From Monodelphis domestica (Eukaryota; Chordata; Mammalia; Didelphimorphia; Didelphidae), in NCBI RefSeq assembly GCF_027887165.1, contig NC_077229.1:367519001-367583000 (forward strand): 64,000 bases of DNA, in the 5' to 3' direction. Shown piece after piece: positions 48,376 to 61,166 of the stretch. A model generated the notes under the pieces. It was given only the letters and a program-made list of their open reading frames with translations. It was not told where the DNA came from and searched no databases. The position numbers and the translations under genes were made by a program. The number at the start of each line of letters is the position of its first letter. Position 1 is the first letter of the stretch.

Positions 48376-49440
48376 ATTTTTTATTTTAAATTTTTATTTT
48401 TTCTAGATTACATATCAATACCTTACTTAATATACATTTACTGACATTTTGCAATCCAAATATTCTCCTTCCCTTTGATGTCTCTCTCCCCTCCCCAAGA
48501 AGGCAGGTAATATTTTATAGGTTATAAATATATTATTATACAATATATATTTTCATGGTCATCATGTTCTGAAAAAAGAGAGGTATGGCTAAAATTACAG
48601 AAAAAATTTCATGGAAGCATAAAGTGGTGTGTTTCAAACTGTATTTTGACTCAGTTTATTCCTACTATGGTGGTAGATATTCTTTTTATATCATGAGTCT
48701 TGTAATGAGAAAACCAATAGCATAATCAATAATTAGAGTGTGATTTTTAGAATTAAACATATAACTGTGATGTATAGTATGAATTAGTCCCAGCAAAATT
48801 CTGTGACTATCACCAGGTTAGGAATCTAATCCTAGGATAATAACTGAGTTATAATTTCAAATATGTGTATTGTTAAAAATAATTTCAATTGTGTTATCAT
48901 GTTAATTATTTCCTTTGTTAATCTGTTAATCATACGTAAATCAATCCACTCAAAATGTACCCTAGGGAACCTAGCTTACAAAGGAAGCAGGATCTCTGAA
49001 GATTGGAAAAAAAGCAAAGATACACTGAAATATTGAGGACATCCTATGGGAGGAAGATGAGAAATAGGAAACTATTAAATTCGGGTGTTTTATAAATCAA
49101 GATCTTAGGTTTTGAACTAGGATGAAACATTAAGACCATTGGCCAAGTGATTTCTCTGTCACAATAAAGCCAGATCTTTAAAGAGAAGTCTCTCAGGATC
49201 TTATCTTTACAGTCTCTAAGAATTTTCTTGGATCATTGCCTTGTTGATAAGAACTAAGTCATTTAAAGTTGTTCATCATACTTTATTGTTGATACTGTGT
49301 ACAAAATTCTCTTGGTTCTAGTCACTTCACTTTGTATCACTACATAAAGTCTTTACACGTTATCTTTTGACCATGTTGTTTGTCATTTCTTAAAGCACAA
49401 CAGTATTCAATTACAATCATGTACCACAACTTGTTCAAAC
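48376..49440 (-). mobile_element. L1 3' fragment inserted in ORF2 of an older L1
   Basis: The 3' UTR (48376-48700) and the last ORF2 part (49216-49440) are separated by a solo LTR. Short flanking repeats 'caatat' (48370-48375 and 49441-49446) are consistent with a TSD. After 49446 the host L1 resumes in its endonuclease region with CCTGCTTT-like sequence encoding a CLQEIY block, so the fragment sits inside the endonuclease-coding region. Confidence 0.75.
48701..49211 (-). mobile_element. Solo LTR, copy 2, with 4-bp TSD
   Basis: The block begins TGTAATGAGAAAACC and ends TCTTTACA, giving TG...CA ends, and is flanked by GTCT on both sides (48697-48700 and 49212-49215). It interrupts a continuous L1 sequence. 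The reverse complement matches 29330-29937 along most of its length. A 4-bp duplication fits class I ERV integration; 5 bp (AGTCT) is possible if the ends are read differently. No internal retroviral sequence remains. Confidence 0.75.
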
Positions 49441-50040
49441 CAATATGCTGTTTACAAGAAATATACTAATGAGAGAAGCCTGTAGAGGAAACACAAAAGA
49501 CTGCAGTAGAATATACTATGACTCAGCTCCTAGAAAGAAAGTAGGGGTAATAAACATTATCTCTGACAAAGTTAAAGTTAAACAGATTAAATCAAGAAAT
49601 AAACAGGGAAACTGATTGTTAAAAGTACCTTAGATATTGAATTGCTATCAGTATTAAATTTTTAAGCAAAATAATGTTATAGCAAACAAATTTTGAAGAA
49701 AAAGTTAAATGAGTTATTGGGACAAATTTATAACAAAACAATTATAGTCGTGGAACTCAAATTCTCCTCTAAGAAATAGATAAAAATCTAATAAAAAAGT
49801 CAAGAAGATGAATAGAATCTTAGATAAGTAAATATGATAGATATCTGGAAAGAATTGAATAGGCATATACCTTCTTCATAGAGGTACATGTTCAATTTAC
49901 AAAAAAATCATAACATAAACCTTTTAGGTAAATGGAGAGAAGCAGAGCCATTATATGCATACTTTTCCAGACATTAATGCAATAGAAAACTATAGGCAAT
50001 AAGGAATCACAGATCCACAAATATAAAATAATAACTTGAG

Positions 50041-50242
50041 AAGGAGTTGGTAGGTGAATCAGTGGACAGAGACTCAGGCATAGAGATAGGATGTCCTGGG
50101 TTCAAAGTTATCTGAGAAAGAGTCTAGCTGTGTCACCCTGTGAAAGTCACCCAATCCCCATTATCTAGCCTTTTCTGCTTTTCTAACCTTAGAATCTAAA
50201 CTGATATTGATGCTAAGATATGAGGTAAGAGTTTTAAAAATT
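50041..50242 (+). mobile_element. Mar1-type SINE
   Basis: Head 'ggagttggtaggtgaatcag', B box GGGTTCAAAGTT, 'ctagctgtgtcaccctgtga' core, body with 'ctaaccttagaatctaaact' and an A-rich end near 50240. Inserted in the old L1. No clear TSD was seen. Confidence 0.8.
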
Positions 50243-52597
50243 AATTTAGACTCAAATAATTCAATCATAAAAAATTAGTAGGTGACAGAAATGCAAGGAT
50301 TCATTACAACTTTGAGAGACTCATAAGAAACAAATCTATCCACAACTGTAGAAGAAAAAACAAATGGACAGTCTGAAAGAGACTAAAGCATTCAATTGTA
50401 ATTTTTATTACCTTTATCATTTTTTCTCACTTTGAAATAATGTGTCTTCTTTCACAATATAGTGGATATGGAAATATGTATTTTATGATAACAAAATTAC
50501 AACCCATATTATATTACGTTGCTTTTTGGAGAAAGGGGAGAAAAAACATGAATTTCAAAATGTCAGAAAATAGTTATTCCAGATTGCGTCAAAATGTGAT
50601 CTGGAAAAAATAAAATTTAAAAACAGTTAAAAATAAGTCAGAAAAATACATACTTTTGTTAAAAAATGATAATAATTAGGCCCATTAAAATTATATGATA
50701 CACTGAAAGTTGTAATTAGAGAAAAAAATTTACCTCTAAATCTCCATAGCAATACAATAAAGAACAAAAGAACAAATTGGATATACCCAAATGAGCATCA
50801 AATTGGAAATGTGAAAAATCAAAGGCAAGATCACTAAAATGAATGTAAGAAAGCCATTAATTGACAAATAAAACTAGTATTTGGTTTTAGGGAGAAAATC
50901 AACATAATATATAAACCATTTATTAATATGATTTTTAAAAGAGAAAATAAAAAAATAATGACTAGCATTAAAATTTAAATGGTGAATATACCACTAATGA
51001 AATCAAAACAGTTAATTAGTAGTCATTTTGCCCAATTACATGCCAACATATTAAACAATGTAAATGAAATAGAAGAAAATTTTCAAAAAAACAATCTGCT
51101 AGATTAATGAAGGAGAAACAATATCTAAAAAGCCTAATTTCAGAAAAAGAAAGTGGAAAGGTCATAAATGAACTTCATAAGAAAAAAAGCATCAGCATCA
51201 TATGCATTTAAAAGTTAATTATATTGAGGATTTAAATCATAACTAATTCACTATTAAATATAGTTTATGGAATAATAGGTAAAGGAGTCCTACCAAATTC
51301 CTTTTATGAAACAAATATGATGTCAATACCTGAAACAGGAAGAGCAAAAACAGAGAAAGCAATTTATAGGAATAAAAATATTTCTTCCAATGATATGAAG
51401 CATCAACCTAATGTCATTAGAAAATATTTGTAATGAGGAAAATTGAGAAGCCTTAGAAATACAATCAGGAGTGAACCAGGGATGCCCCTGATGACCAATA
51501 TTCTGTTGAAATGGTAACCACAGGAATAATAAAAACAAATGTAAGGATTCATAATGTGTAAAGAATTAATTAAACTGTCTTTTTGTGGGAGATATGATTA
51601 TATCCATGAAAATTCCTAGTTTCAACTTAAACATATTTGTAATTATCAATAATTTTAGCAAAGTAAAAGGATATGAAGTAAAACCATGTGAATTATCAGC
51701 ATTTTTATATATCACTAACAAAGAACTGCAGGAAGAGATAGAAAGGGTATCCAATTTAAAACAATCACTGATAGATTAAAATACCTGAGAATATATCAGT
51801 AAAAAAATAGGAACTGTGTGAATATAATCATAAAAATATTTTATATAATAAATCAAATTTAAATGAGATATTAATTATAGATGAATGGGAAGAACCAGCA
51901 AAATAAAATTTATAATCTGCTTCATCTGATCCTATATTCAATACTATCCCATTTAAATTACCAAAAATTAATTTAATGAACAAGAAAAAATAATAACAAA
52001 ATTCATTGGGAAGAACAAGACGTCAAGAATATAAAAAAATTAATGGGGAAAATGTAAAAGAAGCAAGTCTAGCAGTACCATATTTTAAATTGTATTGTAC
52101 ATATAAAATAATACATACATATATATGTATAAACTATCTGGTACTGACTAAAATATAAATATATATCAGTGTAACAGATCAGACACTCATTGAACAGAAA
52201 AATACTTTAACGATTTTGTATTTCACAAAAGTATAGACCAAATTTTTCAGGATAAGAACTCTTTAGTTGGGAAAAAAGAAATCCTAAGACATTTGAAAAG
52301 TAGTTCAGCTGAAACTAGGTATAGAGCAATATCCTATAGTATCCACTAAGATTAGATCAAAATGGATATATGACCTATATGTAAAGGGAGATATCATAAG
52401 TTAATTAGAGGAATGGGGAACATATTTTCCATATAATTTATGTATGAGAGAAAAATTTGTAAATAAACAATAGAGATCATTGTTAGATATAAAATGGTAA
52501 AAATTAAACTAAATGTAGTCAAAATTAGAACGAAAGAACAAAAATGGGGGAAATTTGACAGTTTTTCAGATAGAGGTCTTGTATCTAAAATATATAG

Positions 52598-52798
52598 TGG
52601 GGGTAGTTGAGTAGCTCAGTGGATGGAGAGCCAGGACTAGAGATATGAGTCCTATGTTCAAATCTGACCTTAGACACTTCCTATCTTTTTGACCCTGGGC
52701 AAGTCATTTAACCCCCTCTGCCTAGCCCTTACCACTGTTCTGCCTTGGAATCAATACATAGTATTCATTCTAAGGCATAAGGTAAAGGTTTAAAAAAA
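52598..52798 (+). mobile_element. Mar1-type SINE
   Basis: Full-length appearance: head 'gggggtagttgagtagctca', B box TGTTCAAATCT, 'gaccctgggcaagtcattta', body and A-rich tail. The TSD is 'taaaatatatag' (52586-52597) against 'taaaatacgtag' (52799-52810), 10 of 12. Confidence 0.9.
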
Positions 52799-53108
52799 TA
52801 AAATACGTAGAGAACTTTGTTAGATTTATAAAAATAAGAGCCATCCAAGATTGATAAAAGGTCAAAAGATATGAACAGATAGTTTATGTATTAAAAAAAA
52901 ACAATCAGATACACACACAGGAAAATTAATGAACAATTATCTAACTATTAATCATAGAAATACAAATCAAAATAATTCTGAGATAGTATATGCCTATGAT
53001 ATTGACTAAAATAATAAAAAAAGTAAAATGACAAATGTTGGAGGGGATGTGGAGAATAGAGACAACTAAAGCACTGTTGATGGAACCAGAAACTGATTCA
53101 ATCATTTT

Positions 53109-53305
53109 TAAAAACCCTTACCTTCTATCTTAGAATCGATGATGTGTATTGGTTCTAAGGCAGAAGAGCAGTAAGGGCTCGGCAATGAGAGTTAAGCGAC
53201 TTGCTCAGGGAAGTGGGCTGGGAAGTGTCTGAGGCTAGTTTTGAACCTAGGACCTTCTGTCTCTACTTCTGGTTCACAGTACACTAAGCCACCCAGCTGA
53301 CCCCA
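53109..53305 (-). mobile_element. Mar1-type SINE
   Basis: Minus-strand copy with oligo-T start and head end 'gccacccagctgacccc'. The TSD is TGATTCAATCATTTT (53094-53108) against TGATTCAACCATTTT (53306-53320), 14 of 15. The old L1 continues across it. Confidence 0.92.
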
Positions 53306-53654
53306 TGATTCAACCATTTTGCAGAGCATTTTGGAACTTTGTATACCCTTAAACACACCAGTACTGTTTCCCAAGTAGATCATGAAAAAAACAAAAAGAA
53401 TGTGTGTGATTCAGTGTATATTTGCAGACGCCCTCTTTGTGGTCATAATCCCAAATGTAGAAATTATCCATCTATTGGGAAGTGACTCAATAAATTGTAT
53501 TATACAATTATGATGGAATGCTATTATGCTGTAAGAAATGATGAGCAGATTAATAAAAAACAAACAGAAATATCTACATGAAATAATGAAGCTTGAAATA
53601 AATGGAATCAAAAACATGTGCAGCTATAGAATTAATATTAGAAATAATTTTTAA

Positions 53655-54750
53655 ATGTTATAGATATAATAAAAACATTTATATATACATAAGGGTATAT
53701 ATACATATATAAGGAGGGGTGAGATGACAGAATTTAACTATAACCAATAAACAAATGAAAATAATTTTTAAAACAGGTTTTATTTTTGTGTAAGGATCAA
53801 ACTATATGAATAGGTAATTTGCAGTAATTTTCTTATTAATATTATAAATTTTATTAATACTCTATCTAATATGGAACTCCTTGAGTTCCTGGGTACTTGA
53901 GTACCCAGTAAGAATCTAAACCATAACATAGTAAATAATTTTGTATTATGTTTCTCCAATAATTATGCTAAGCATTTTAACATTTTGTAGCAATTTTCAT
54001 TCATGAAATTGACCTATATTCCACCTTTTTCTACTTTCCTTGTTATTTTAAGTATTAATATAATATTTTTTATTAAATGAGTTTTTTGAAATCTATTTTC
54101 ATTCAAATTATTTCCTTCAATAAGATAAAAACACTCTGAGGAAGGGACTATGTAATTTTTTTCTTTATTTTAATTTATGTAAGGAATAAATATAGCAGGT
54201 GATAAATAAGTGTTTATTGGTAGAAAAATGAACTTATGATTTCTATACAATCTATTTGGAGAAAGAATGGAAAATGACTATGGCATGTTTATTTTAATAT
54301 TAATAAATCTATACATAAATTCCATTAAATATAATTTTAGGTTCCTTGCACTTTTTTCTACTTCTAAAGAACTGCAAATTAGATAAAAATGTCTGTTCTT
54401 TCAACTGTTTGTTTTTCAAAACCAAATACTATATTTAGTCATTGTCTGATCAGTGAAATTACCATAATGCTTTTCTTTATTTAAATATGCCCCTTAAATA
54501 AAAATTAAATTGCTATAGATTAAAACTCTCAATATAGAATTAAAGCAAAACATGAAGACAAAAATCTTCAAAGACAAGATGAAAATTTTATCCTGATAAC
54601 ATATACTCTTAAAGAAATTATAAAATCCTGAAAACTGTGGTAAGTTTCCTTTTACAAATTGAAAACCCTTTTTTTGTACAATATTCTTCCTAGTATAAAA
54701 AGACACATTCAGTATTTATTAGCTGAATAATAAAAAAATAATATGGTTAA
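53655..54750. other. Unassigned sequence
   Basis: AT-rich DNA between two L1 remnants, with no recognised feature. Confidence 0.4.
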
Positions 54751-54754
54751 CAAG

Positions 54755-56075
54755 AAATAGAAAGGTAAAGCAGCAGAATAGGACAAATATACAACAAACT
54801 ACAGTAAAATATTATGCTAATCGTGTATTTGACAAAAGCCTATATACAGGTTTTTTGGATAAGAAATCACTATTTGCTAAAATTATTAGAATATTTTGAA
54901 AGTAGTTTAGCTGAAATTAGGTATAAACCAATATGTTATAACATTTATTAAGATAGGAAAAATGGTATAAGATGTAGACATAAAAAGATATATCATGAGT
55001 AAATTAGAAGAACAAGTAGTATGTTGCCTATATGATTTATGGATAGTAGAAGAATTCATCAATCAAAAATGGGTATAGAGCATTATGTAATATATAATCA
55101 AATTGAAACATTTTTGTAGAAATAAAACAAATTTTGCCAAGGTTAGAATGCAAGTATAACACTGGGGGGAATCCTCTCAGACACATCATATTTCTAAAAT
55201 GTAAAAAGAACTCTTTCAAATTTATAAGAAGAATCAGTCTTCTAATGATAAATGGCCAAAATATATGAATAACTTTCAGATACAGAAATCAAGGTGATAT
55301 TTAAGTATGTGAACAAACACTCTAAATCACTACTGAGAGAAATATCAACCAAAACAATTCTGAGATATCATCTCAAAACAATTAGGCTGGGTAAAAATGA
55401 TGAATGGTTAAAATGACAAAATGTTAGAGGGGATGTGGAAAACTGGGGACACCAATAAACTTTTACAGAGCTGTGAAGTAACCCAAACATTTTGGAGTGG
55501 TATTTGCAGTTATATTTAGGGAATTATAAAACTGTATATACTCTTACACCCAATACTAACATTGCTGGGTCTGTTTTCTGAAGAGATTCAGAAAAAAGAA
55601 AAAAGAACCATATGTTCCAAAAATATTTATATTAGCTCCCTTTTTATTAGCATAAATTGGAAATTGAGGGAATGCCCATCAGTTGTAGAATGTCTGAACA
55701 AACTGTTATATATTATAGTGACAGAATCCTACTGTGCAATAAGAAACAATGAATTATTATTCATTGATGATGATGATTCATTAATATGAATTATATTATA
55801 TATAAACAATGAATAATTAAAAAAAACTTTGAAAGTAATACATAGGATAATTAATAGTGAAATGAGTAGAATCAAAAAAAATTATACACTGTTACAGATT
55901 TAATACTTGAAGAAAAACTTATGCATATTGCCTTCAGAAAATGAACTGAGAAATTGAAACAAAAATAATTTATATTCACATATCTGTCTCCCAAAGGACA
56001 TTTTCTATGATGTAGGGAGAGTGGGTCAGGCCAGAGACATGTGTAAATAAATTTTCTTTTAAAAACCAAAAAATA
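54755..56075 (+). mobile_element. L1 3' fragment, 5'-truncated
   Basis: The ORF2 C-terminal third begins near 54755 (VFDKSLYTGFLDKKSLFAK) and reaches the end of ORF2 at about 55790. The frame 55562-55789 has INWKLRECPSVVECLNKLLY and TESYCAIRNNE. A 3' UTR follows to about 56075. Frameshifts and stops divide it. Confidence 0.75.
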
Positions 56076-56084
56076 TTACAATAA

Positions 56085-56993
56085 CTTATTAATAGGTAAA
56101 CCCAATGATGCCAGCTGCAGGGATAAGAATTCACTCTGACAAAATGACTACAGAGAAAATCATAAATTAGTCTCAGAAAAGATGCATGAACATCATCTCA
56201 CACTGTACACCCAATTATAGTTGCAATATACACAAAGCCTAGAAATAAAAGATTATATCATAAATAAATTAAAGGAACAAGCAGGGAAAAATAAAAAATA
56301 ACACTATATTATTTCTAGATTTGGGAAGAGAACATGACCCAATACAAAGCAGAAAGAATATTGGTTACCAAAAATAAAGTGAACTTTTTAAATTGCATAC
56401 TGTTAAAACAATTCACAGGCTAAATAGTGCAATAAAAATTATAAAAGAAAGACATCATTGAGGTAAAATGTGGTGTCTTGCAGCTAAGTTTTTTCTGATA
56501 AAAGTCTCTTCCTAATTTATAACTCAAACTCATCTATATTTATAAGAAAAAAGCCCTTCCCCAAATTGGTTGAAATACATAAACAAGCAGTTTTTATAAG
56601 AAATAAAAACTATTAATTTCCATATGAAAATTTCCTAAATAATAATCATTTAGAGAAATATTTATTAAACAACTGTAATATTATCCATTATCTGCCAATT
56701 TTTTTCAGATTGTAAATAAAAAGAAAAATTAAATATTTTATAGATACTACTAATAACAGACACATTTCTGATTGTTGGGAGACCTGTGAATTTATCTGTA
56801 TGTCCTTGAAAGCCTTATGAACATATAAGCTCAAAGAGATAAAAGAAAGAGAAGACAGACTCATATATATCAAAATATTTATTGTAGCAATCTTTGTGGT
56901 GACCAAAAACTACAGATTAAGGGGTTCTTATATAGTAAGGTCTGAATGAACAAATTATGTGTGATATATGAATATAAAAGAGTTCTATTTTCT
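56085..56993 (+). mobile_element. Older L1 split by the full-length L1 (left part)
   Basis: The plus-strand sequence follows L1 ORF2 up to the region corresponding to residues shortly before the C-terminus ('gtagcaatctttgtggtgac' near 56883). It stops at the TSD of the young L1 and resumes at 63394. Confidence 0.65.
56984..56993. repeat. Target-site duplication of the full-length L1 (left)
   Basis: TCTATTTTCT, identical to 63394-63403. It lies directly next to the L1 A-tail (T10 on the plus strand). Confidence 0.85.
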
Positions 56994-57012
56994 TTTTTTT
57001 TTAAAATATTAT

Positions 57013-57018
57013 TTTATT
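57013..57018 (-). terminator. L1 polyadenylation signal
   Basis: Minus strand AATAAA, about 12 bases upstream of the oligo-A tail. The same signal is present in the copy at 63710-64000. Confidence 0.8.
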
Positions 57019-57064
57019 TGGTCGTTTTCATACATTATTCACTGGAAACAAAGATTGTTTTCTT

Positions 57065-57095
57065 TTCCTCCCCTCCCCCCCCCGCCCCCGCCTTT
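57065..57095 (-). other. G-rich tract in the L1 3' UTR (G-quadruplex potential)
   Basis: On the sense (minus) strand there are runs of five, nine and four G in close succession, enough for a four-run quadruplex pattern. A similar C-run appears in the truncated L1 at about 63775-63803. Confidence 0.65.
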
Positions 57096-57359
57096 CCCTC
57101 TCCCATAGCCGACGCATGATTCCACTGGTTGTCACATGTGTTCTTGACTCTAACCCATTTCCCTGTTGTTGGAGTTTGCATTATAGTGTTCATTTAGAGT
57201 CTCTCCTCAGTCTTATCTCCTCCAACCCTGTAGTCAAGCAGTTGCTTTTCAGCGGTGTTTTTACTCCCACAGTTTATCCTCTGCTTGTGGGTAGTATTTT
57301 TTTTTTTTAGATCCCTGCAGATTGTTCAGGGATTGCATTGATACTAATGGAGAAGTCCA

Positions 57360-60300
57360 TCACCTTCGATTGTACCACAATGTATCAGTCTCTGTGTACA
57401 GTGTTTTCGTGGTTCTGCTCCTCTCGCTCTGCATCACTTCCTGGAGGTTGTTCCAGTCTCCATGGAACTTCTCCACTTTATTATTCCTTTTAGCACAATA
57501 GTATTCCATCACCAACATATACCACAATTTGTTCAGCCATTCCCCAATTGAAGGGCATCCCCTCATTTTCCAATTTTTGGCCACCACAAAGAGCGCAGCT
57601 ATGAATATTTTTGTACAAGTCTTTTTGTCCATTATCTCTTTGGGGTACAAGCCCAGCAGTGCTATGGCTGGATCAAAGGGCAGACAGTCTTTTATCGCCC
57701 TTTGGACATAGTTCCAAATTGCCCTCCAGAATGGTTGGATCAATTCACAACTCCACCAGCAATGAATTAATGTCCCCACTTTGCCACATCCCCTCCAGCA
57801 TTCATTACTTTGCATAGCTGTCATGTTAGCCAATCTGCTAGGTGTGAGATGATACCTCAGAGTTGTTTTGATTTGCATCTCTCTGATTATAAGAGATGTA
57901 GAGCACTTTTTCATGTGCTTATTAATAGTTTTGATTTCTTTGGCTGAGAATTGCCTGTTCATGTCCCTTGCCCATTTGTCAATTGGAGAATGGCTTGATT
58001 TTTTGTACAATTGATTTAGTTCTTTATAAATTTTAGTAATTAAACCCTTGTCAGAGGTTTTTATGAAGATTGTTTCCCAATTTGTTGCTACCCTTCTGAT
58101 TTTGGTTACATTGGTTTTGTTTGTACAAAAACTTTTTAATTTGATGTAATCCAGATTATTTATTTTGCATTTTGTAACTCTTTCTAATTCTTGCTTGGTT
58201 TTGAAGTATTTCCCTTCCCAAAGGTCTGACATGTATACTATTCTGTGTTCGCCTAATTTTCTTATAGTTTCCTTCTTTATGTTCAAGTCATTCATCCATT
58301 TTGAATTTATCTTGGTGTAGGGTGTGAGGTGTTGATCTAAGCCTAATCTTTCCCACACTGTCCTCCAATTTTCCCAACAGTTTTTATGAAATAGTGGATT
58401 TTTGTCCCAAAAGCTGGGATCTTTGGGTTTGTCATATACTGTCTTGCTGAGGTTGCTTGCCCCCAGTCTATTCCACTGATCCTCCTTTCTGTCTCTTAGC
58501 CAGTACCAAATTGTTTTGATGACCGCTGCTTTATAATATAGTCTGAGATCTGGGACTGCAAGACCCCCTTCCTTTGTGTTTTTTTTCATTAATTCCCTGG
58601 ATATCCTTGATCTTTTGTTCTTCCAAATGAACTTTGTTATGTTTTTTTCTAAATCAGTAAAAAAAATTTTTGGAAGTTCCATGGGTATGGCACTAAATAG
58701 ATAGATGAGTTTGGGTAGGATGGTCATTTTTATTATATTGGCTCGTCCTACCCATGAGCAGTTAATGTTCTTCCAATTGTTCAAGTCTAGTTTTAGTTGT
58801 GTGGAAAGTGTTTTGTAGTTGTGTTCATATAGATCCTGTGTTTGTCTCGGGAGATAGATTCCTAAGTATTTTATTTTGTCTTGGGTAATTTTGAATGGGA
58901 TTTCTCTTTCTAGTTCTTGCTGCTGAGCTGTGTTGGAATTATATAGAAATGCTGATGACTTATGTGGGTTTATTTTGTATCCTGCAACTTTGCTAAAGTT
59001 GTTGATTATTTCAATTAGCTTTTTGGTTGAGTCTCTAGGATTCTTTAAGTAGACCATCATGTCATCTGCAAAGAGTGATAATTTGGTCTCCTCCTTGCCT
59101 ATTTTGATGCCTTCAATTTCTTTTTCTTCTCTAATTGCTACTGCTAGTGTTTCTAATACAATGTCAAATAATAGAGGTGATAATGGGCATCCTTGTTTCA
59201 CTCCTGATCTTAATGGGAATGGGTTTAGTTTATCCCCATTGCAGATGATATTAGCTGATGGTTTTAGATATATACTGTTTATTATTTTTAGGAATGACCC
59301 TTCTATTCCTATGCTTTCTAGTGTTTTTAGTAGGAATGGGTGTTGTATTTTATCAAAGGCTTTTTCTGCATCTATTGAGATAATCATGTGATTCTTGTTG
59401 GTTTGCTTGTTGATGTGGTCAATTATATGGATAGTTTTCCTAATGTTGAACCAGCCCTGCATCCCTGGTATGAATCCTACTTGATCATGGTGGATGACCC
59501 TTCTAATCACTTGCTGGAGTCTTTTTGCTAGTATCCTATCTAAGATTTTTGCATCTATATTCATTAGGGAGATTGGCCTATAGTTTTCTTTCTCTGTTTT
59601 TGGCCTGCCTGACTTTGGAATTAGTACCATGCTTGTGTCATAAAAGGAGTTTGGTAGGACTCCCTCTTTGCTTATTATGTCAAATAGTTTGTGTAATATT
59701 GGGGTTAACTGTTCTCTGAAAGTTTGATAGAATTCACTGGTGAATCCATCAGGCCCTGGGGATTTTTTCTTAGGCAGTTCTTTGATGGCTTGATGGATTT
59801 CAATTTCTGATATGGGATTATTTAAGAAAACTATTTCTTCTTCTGTTAGTCTAGGCAATTTATATTTTTGTAAATATTCATCCATATCACCTAGGTTGGT
59901 ATATTTATTGCCATATAGTTGGGCAAAGTAGTTTTTAATGATTGCCTTAATTTCCTCTTCATTTGAGGTGAGATCCCCCTTTTCATCCTTGATGCTATTA
60001 ATTTGCCTTTCTTCTTTCCTTTTTTTAATTAAATTAACCAGTACTTTGTCTATTTTGTCTGTTTTTTCAAAGTACCAGCTTCTAGTCTTGTTTATTAGCT
60101 CAATAGTTCTGTCACTTTCTATTTTATTAATTTTTCCCTTAATTTTTAGGATCTCTAGTATGGTTTTCTTCTGGGGGTTTTTAATTTGTTCATTCTCAAG
60201 TTTTTTTATTTGCATTTCCAATTCCTTGGTCTCTGTCCTCCCTAATTTGTTAATATATGCACTCAGGGATATGAATTTTCCTCTAAGTACTGCCTTGGCT

Positions 60301-61166
60301 GCATCCCATAAGGTTTGAAAAGATGTTTCACCGTTGTCATTTTCTTCAACGAAATTGTTAATTGTTTCTATGATTTCTTCTCTAACTATCCGATTTTGGA
60401 GTATCATGTTATTAAATTTCCAATTAATTTTTGATTTGGGTCTCCATGTACCCTTGCCGATCAATATTTTAATTGCCTTGTGATCTGAAAAGGCTGCAGT
60501 TAATATTTCTGCTTTTCTGCATTTAAGTGCCATGTTTCTATGACCTAGTGTATGATCTATTTTTGTGAATGTGCCATGTGGTGCTGAAAAGAAGGTGTAT
60601 TCTTTTTTGTCCCTATTTATTTTTCTCCATATGTCTATTAATTCTAATTTTTCTAAGATTTCATTCACCTCTTTTACCTCATTCTTATTTATTTTTTGAT
60701 TTGATTTATCTAAATTTGATAGTGGTTGGTTCAAGTCTCCCACTAATATGGTTTTACTGTCTAATTCCTCCTTCAATTCTCCTAGTTTCTCTATTAAAAA
60801 TTTGGATGCTATACCATTTGGTGCATACATGTTGATTAGTGATATTTCCTCATTGTCTATATTTCCTTTTAGCAGAATATATTTACCTTCCCTGTCCCTT
60901 TTGATCAGGTCTATTTGTACTTTGGCTTTGTCAGATATCATGATTGCAACTCCTGCCTTCTTTCTATTGGTTGAGGCCCAAAAGGTCTTACTCCAACCTT
61001 TAATTCTAACCTTGTGAGTGTCAACCCGTCTCATATGTGTTTCTTGAAGACAACATATGGTAGGGTTTTGTGTTCTAATCCAATCTGCTATTTGTCTGCG
61101 TTTTATGGGTGAGTTCATCCCATTCACGTTCAAAGTTATGATTGTTATTTGTGGATTCGCTGGCAT
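57360..61166 (-). CDS. ORF2: L1 ORF2 protein: endonuclease and reverse transcriptase
   Basis: A 1268-residue open frame close to the usual length of L1 ORF2p (about 1275). Its role in the family is nicking of target DNA and reverse transcription of the L1 RNA at the nick. The N-terminal APE-type endonuclease shows N13 (LNVNGMN), E42 (CCLQETH), Y114 (MYAPN), D144/N146 (GDLN), D204 (KIDH) and D228/H229 (SDH). These are the residues known to be catalytic in human L1, shifted by one. The RT has the active site FADDMMVY with F699 and D701/D702, preceded by the [14 protein letters not shown] and GCPLSPLLF blocks. The C-terminal Cys-rich motif CX3CX7HX4C lies at C1123, C1127, H1135 and C1140. Nothing essential is visibly missing. 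The start is the first Met in the frame; the ORF1-ORF2 spacer is 682 bp, so translation would need reinitiation or unconventional initiation. Confidence 0.98.
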   Translation of the reverse strand: MPANPQITIITLNVNGMNSPIKRRQIADWIRTQNPTICCLQETHMRRVDTHKVRIKGWSKTFWASTNRKKAGVAIMISDKAKVQIDLIKRDREGKYILLKGNIDNEEISLINMYAPNGIASKFLIEKLGELKEELDSKTILVGDLNQPLSNLDKSNQKINKNEVKEVNEILEKLELIDIWRKINRDKKEYTFFSAPHGTFTKIDHTLGHRNMALKCRKAEILTAAFSDHKAIKILIGKGTWRPKSKINWKFNNMILQNRIVREEIIETINNFVEENDNGETSFQTLWDAAKAVLRGKFISLSAYINKLGRTETKELEMQIKKLENEQIKNPQKKTILEILKIKGKINKIESDRTIELINKTRSWYFEKTDKIDKVLVNLIKKRKEERQINSIKDEKGDLTSNEEEIKAIIKNYFAQLYGNKYTNLGDMDEYLQKYKLPRLTEEEIVFLNNPISEIEIHQAIKELPKKKSPGPDGFTSEFYQTFREQLTPILHKLFDIISKEGVLPNSFYDTSMVLIPKSGRPKTEKENYRPISLMNIDAKILDRILAKRLQQVIRRVIHHDQVGFIPGMQGWFNIRKTIHIIDHINKQTNKNHMIISIDAEKAFDKIQHPFLLKTLESIGIEGSFLKIINSIYLKPSANIICNGDKLNPFPLRSGVKQGCPLSPLLFDIVLETLAVAIREEKEIEGIKIGKEETKLSLFADDMMVYLKNPRDSTKKLIEIINNFSKVAGYKINPHKSSAFLYNSNTAQQQELEREIPFKITQDKIKYLGIYLPRQTQDLYEHNYKTLSTQLKLDLNNWKNINCSWVGRANIIKMTILPKLIYLFSAIPMELPKIFFTDLEKNITKFIWKNKRSRISRELMKKNTKEGGLAVPDLRLYYKAAVIKTIWYWLRDRKEDQWNRLGASNLSKTVYDKPKDPSFWDKNPLFHKNCWENWRTVWERLGLDQHLTPYTKINSKWMNDLNIKKETIRKLGEHRIVYMSDLWEGKYFKTKQELERVTKCKINNLDYIKLKSFCTNKTNVTKIRRVATNWETIFIKTSDKGLITKIYKELNQLYKKSSHSPIDKWARDMNRQFSAKEIKTINKHMKKCSTSLIIREMQIKTTLRYHLTPSRLANMTAMQSNECWRGCGKVGTLIHCWWSCELIQPFWRAIWNYVQRAIKDCLPFDPAIALLGLYPKEIMDKKTCTKIFIAALFVVAKNWKMRGCPSIGEWLNKLWYMLVMEYYCAKRNNKVEKFHGDWNNLQEVMQSERSRTTKTLYTETDTLWYNRR

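Larger units (their letters stand above)
49447..53600 (+). pseudogene. L1 ORF2 remnant (old, interrupted)
   Basis: Recognisable pieces, in order, are an endonuclease block with KVGVINIISDKVK near 49535, the segment around 51300-51540, and a SAFLYITNKELQEEIERV block at 51585-51779 that follows the RT active site in L1. The C-terminal part lies near 53430-53560 (GHNPKCRNYPSIGK, LNKLYYTIMMECYYAVRND). Many stops and frameshifts mean no activity. A minus-strand frame covering 51323-51538 is a shadow. Confidence 0.65.
46930..53650 (+). mobile_element. Old plus-strand L1 interrupted by later insertions
   Basis: Pieces of one L1 appear in order on the plus strand. A possible 5' region lies at 46930-47795, an inter-ORF spacer with the ORF2 start at 48086-48375, and ORF2 from 49441 to about 53600. 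It is interrupted by a minus-strand L1 tail (47800-48085), another minus-strand L1 (48376-49440) with an LTR in it, and three SINEs (about 50041, 52598 and 53109). ORF2 is heavily decayed. The outer limits are approximate, and assignment of the first 870 bp to this element is tentative. Confidence 0.65.

Noticed and set aside
57529..60835. Plus-strand open frames across the full-length L1 (for example 59059-59391, 59938-60318)
   Set aside because: They are antisense shadows of ORF2, with hydrophobic low-complexity peptides and no motif.
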